A DNA stretch of 64,000 bases from Crocinitomicaceae bacterium (GTDB lineage: Bacteria > Bacteroidota > Bacteroidia > Flavobacteriales_D > Crocinitomicaceae), in contig JAGQYP010000007.1 in NCBI GenBank assembly GCA_020436025.1, forward strand, positions 31,275 to 95,274, read 5' to 3'. Within the stretch, counting starts at the first letter, position 1. Each line of letters starts with the position of its first letter. Positions 62,544 through 64,000 of this stretch are shown here, one piece after another. The position numbers were made by a program, and so were the translations under genes. The notes below the pieces were generated by a model. It was given only the letters and a program-made list of their open reading frames with translations, searched no databases and was not told the DNA's origin.

Positions 62544-62986
62544 TGTCTTTTGAAATTAAATATCCTGTTCTTATTGTGACACAAACACTGTGGCTAGGGT
62601 TTCTCTTAGCTATCAGTTTTCTAGAAGCATGGTTAAAATTTCGAGCTCCTGGAGTAACGATACCAATTGGGTTGGGAATAGGAAAACTTGTATTCGGCGC
62701 ATTAAATAGAATAGAGTGGTTTTTTCTTTTCGTATTATTTTTTCATTTATTCACTTATTTTAAGGAACTAAACAATAGTTACTTCATCTTTGCCATAATA
62801 CTATTCATCACTCTGATAACTCAAACCTTTTATTTGCTTCCGGCCCTTGATCAAAGAGCAGACATCTATATCTCTGGTGAAACGCCACCATCTTCTTCGT
62901 TACATTTATACTATGTATTTGGAGAAGTATTTAAAACGATAACTCTTATTCTTTTTATTCTAAACCTGTTTAAACGAATATCATGA
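62543..62986 (+). CDS. Four-helix membrane protein of the globin operon
   Basis: The 147-residue product has four membrane helices (about 8-28, 50-72, 78-96, 124-142) with a conserved-looking loop LLPALDQRADIYISGETPPS and an LYYVFGEVFKTITL helix. It resembles DUF4149/DUF2269-like small membrane proteins but the match is loose. The ATG overlaps the globin stop by one base (TAATG). It is the last gene of the Rrf2-globin operon. Confidence 0.65.
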   Translation: MSFEIKYPVLIVTQTLWLGFLLAISFLEAWLKFRAPGVTIPIGLGIGKLVFGALNRIEWFFLFVLFFHLFTYFKELNNSYFIFAIILFITLITQTFYLLPALDQRADIYISGETPPSSSLHLYYVFGEVFKTITLILFILNLFKRIS

Positions 62987-63028
62987 AAAACAAACAAAAT
63001 TCACTTATTTAAAACCCTGTATTCGAAA

Positions 63029-63235
63029 ATGAATGAATTACTGCAAAATTTTAAGCTATAGGAATTGACTATTCCTGAAGGGGTCATGGTACCGGTGAAA
63101 ATGCGTACACATCATTAGTAGAACCATCCTCCTCTTTTAAAAGAGTTTGATCAAAAGCTATTTATGTGCACCCAGAAAGCTACAACCTACGCCTCAAGTC
63201 AGATAGATCCTCTTTAAAAGGATTGTAAGAATAAA
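63029..63235 (+). pseudogene. Decayed coding remnant
   Basis: One frame reads MNELLQNFKL, stop, ELTIPEGVMVPVKMRTHH, two stops, NHPPLLKEFDQKLF, and then TQKATTYASSQIDPL; a neighbouring frame near the end reads YVHPESYNLRLKSDRSSLKG. The protein-like stretches broken by three in-frame stops suggest an old gene fragment. It lies between the globin operon and the IS-truncated marC gene. The family is not recognised. Confidence 0.4.
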
Positions 63236-63247
63236 ATGTAATACTTT

Positions 63248-63592
63248 CTAAGTAATTCCATGCTTATTGAAAAAGCCATATAAACCACTTAAAATACTTT
63301 GAATAGCGTAGGAGGCTAATAACATTCCCATTATTTTACTAATAACAGTAATTCCATATTCTCCAATTAGCTTTTGGACTTTTGAGGCTAGTAATAAAAA
63401 CAACATTGTAATAAAAACAACAAACAATACTAAAACAGTTGTAATCGCTTGTTCCCTGATTGTATAGATATGATTATCTGTTAAGAGAACTACTGCCATA
63501 ATAGCTCCTGGAGAAGCAATTGAGGGGATCGCAACCGGAAAGATTGTTACATGACGATAGTCTTTGTAAGTCTTCAAACTAAAGTTTACCAA
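63248..63592 (-). pseudogene. MarC-family membrane protein, 5'-truncated by an insertion sequence
   Basis: The residual 114 residues match only the second half of MarC/YchE-type proteins: VTIFPVAIPSIASPGAIMAV at its start, helix VLVLFVVFITMLFLLLA, and GITVISKIMGMLLASYAIQS near the end. A full-length MarC is about 190-210 residues with three more helices upstream. The frame runs back only to a TAA at 63599-63601 and begins at TTG, so no proper start remains. The transposase gene begins to end at 63610, so the insertion removed the 5' half. Confidence 0.8.
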
Positions 63593-63609
63593 GGGAGCTT
63601 AAATTTAAG

Positions 63610-64000
63610 TTATAAATTCAGTCTTTGCAACTGATGATTTCTTCTTCTGATTTTCATCGTTTTCATTTTTATCTTTTTTCGTTTATTCAAGATTTCAATA
63701 TCTCTTCCAAAATACACATCCGCTGGAGTTAGATTTTGAAGTGATTCGTGATACCTTTCATTGTTGTAATATTCAACGAACTCTTCAAGTTTCAGCTCCA
63801 GTTCTCCAGGCAGATAGTAATTTTCCAGTTTAACGACATTTTTCATTGACCTATGATAGCGCTCTATCTTTCCTTGTGTCTGTGGATGATTTGGTTTTCC
63901 TCTAACGTGCTTCATATTTTTGTCCTCCATATACTCAGACAGCTCGGAACTGATGTAGCAAGAACCGTTATCGCTCAATAATTTTGGTCTTTGCTCTTTA
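63610..64000 (-). mobile_element. Insertion-sequence transposase, DDE integrase core (C-terminal part)
   Basis: The frame is open from the right edge to the stop at 63610. It shows the second Asp in LLSDNGSCYISSELSEY, then KHVRGKPNHPQTQGKIERYH with the catalytic Glu and a YYNNERYHESLQNLTPADVY segment, as in IS3/IS481-type transposases. The N-terminal half lies outside the window, so the exact IS family, its inverted repeats and any target duplication cannot be read. The C-terminal basic tail (NKRKKIKMKTMKIRRRNHQL) is typical. Confidence 0.85.

Overview
The window looks like a chromosomal segment of an AT-rich member of the Bacteroidota, most probably Flavobacteriales-like (Crocinitomicaceae/Cryomorphaceae type). 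The evidence is three secreted proteins with C-terminal type IX secretion sorting domains (YPNP/FPNP motifs), a MurF-alanine racemase fusion, a fused alpha/beta E1 2-oxoacid dehydrogenase, SpoIIE-type phosphatases and CHAT proteins carrying TPR repeats, and Bacteroidota-type -7 promoter boxes (TAnnTTTG). No tRNA, rRNA or CRISPR array was seen.

Layout. 1-8300: small secreted protein, DinB-like and methyltransferase genes, a large T9SS subtilase, a 2OG-Fe(II) oxygenase, a CBS protein, and a coiled-coil protein with a UbiB/ABC1 kinase. 8370-11850: minus-strand operon of WecB epimerase, polysaccharide deacetylase-like protein and a BtuF-like lipoprotein. 12000-17850: RadC, a TPR-histidine kinase/LytTR regulator pair and the fused E1. 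18000-25500: small secreted proteins, a thioredoxin-like protein, an intergenic inverted-repeat island (19859-20332), thymidine kinase coupled to MurF-Alr, and a frameshifted DUF4239-like gene. 25670-37100: secreted hypotheticals, a patatin, a TspO operon with a possible kinase-fold protein, MORN_2 proteins, an S37 peptidase, a Kelch-like T9SS protein and an M28-PDZ peptidase. 37200-44800: two near-duplicate TPR-SpoIIE phosphatases and a TPR-CHAT protein split by one base. 44800-54110: ketoglutarate semialdehyde dehydrogenase with a divergent AraC regulator, a possible short RNA unit, a membrane protein, a T9SS beta-helix protein, a VOC protein, a PAS kinase and LysS.

54200-63250 is the most unusual part. 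A minus-strand operon (57468 to 54547) encodes a duplicated-module Cys-rich small protein, glutamate dehydrogenase, an orphan domain resembling a transhydrogenase/alanine dehydrogenase N-terminus, a two-helix membrane protein with a charged tail, and a Gre/Rnk-like protein. A terminator ends it. It is preceded by a good sigma-54 (-24/-12) promoter and a perfect 12-bp palindrome. Directly upstream lie an NtrC-type sigma-54 activator and its soluble kinase, with a stand-alone membrane helical-bundle sensor transcribed divergently. I infer one sensor-kinase-activator-operon module centred on glutamate/nitrogen or redox metabolism. After it come 5-FTHF cyclo-ligase, an Rrf2 regulator with three clustered Cys, a small membrane protein, a group III truncated globin and another membrane protein, a likely NO/redox response set. 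The right edge is an insertion sequence that has removed the 5' half of a marC-like gene.

Four genes (24630-25486, 41798-44801, 54963-55359, 57218-57468) each become a single good ORF after a one-base change. This suggests either sequence errors or recent inactivations, and translations there should be read with care.
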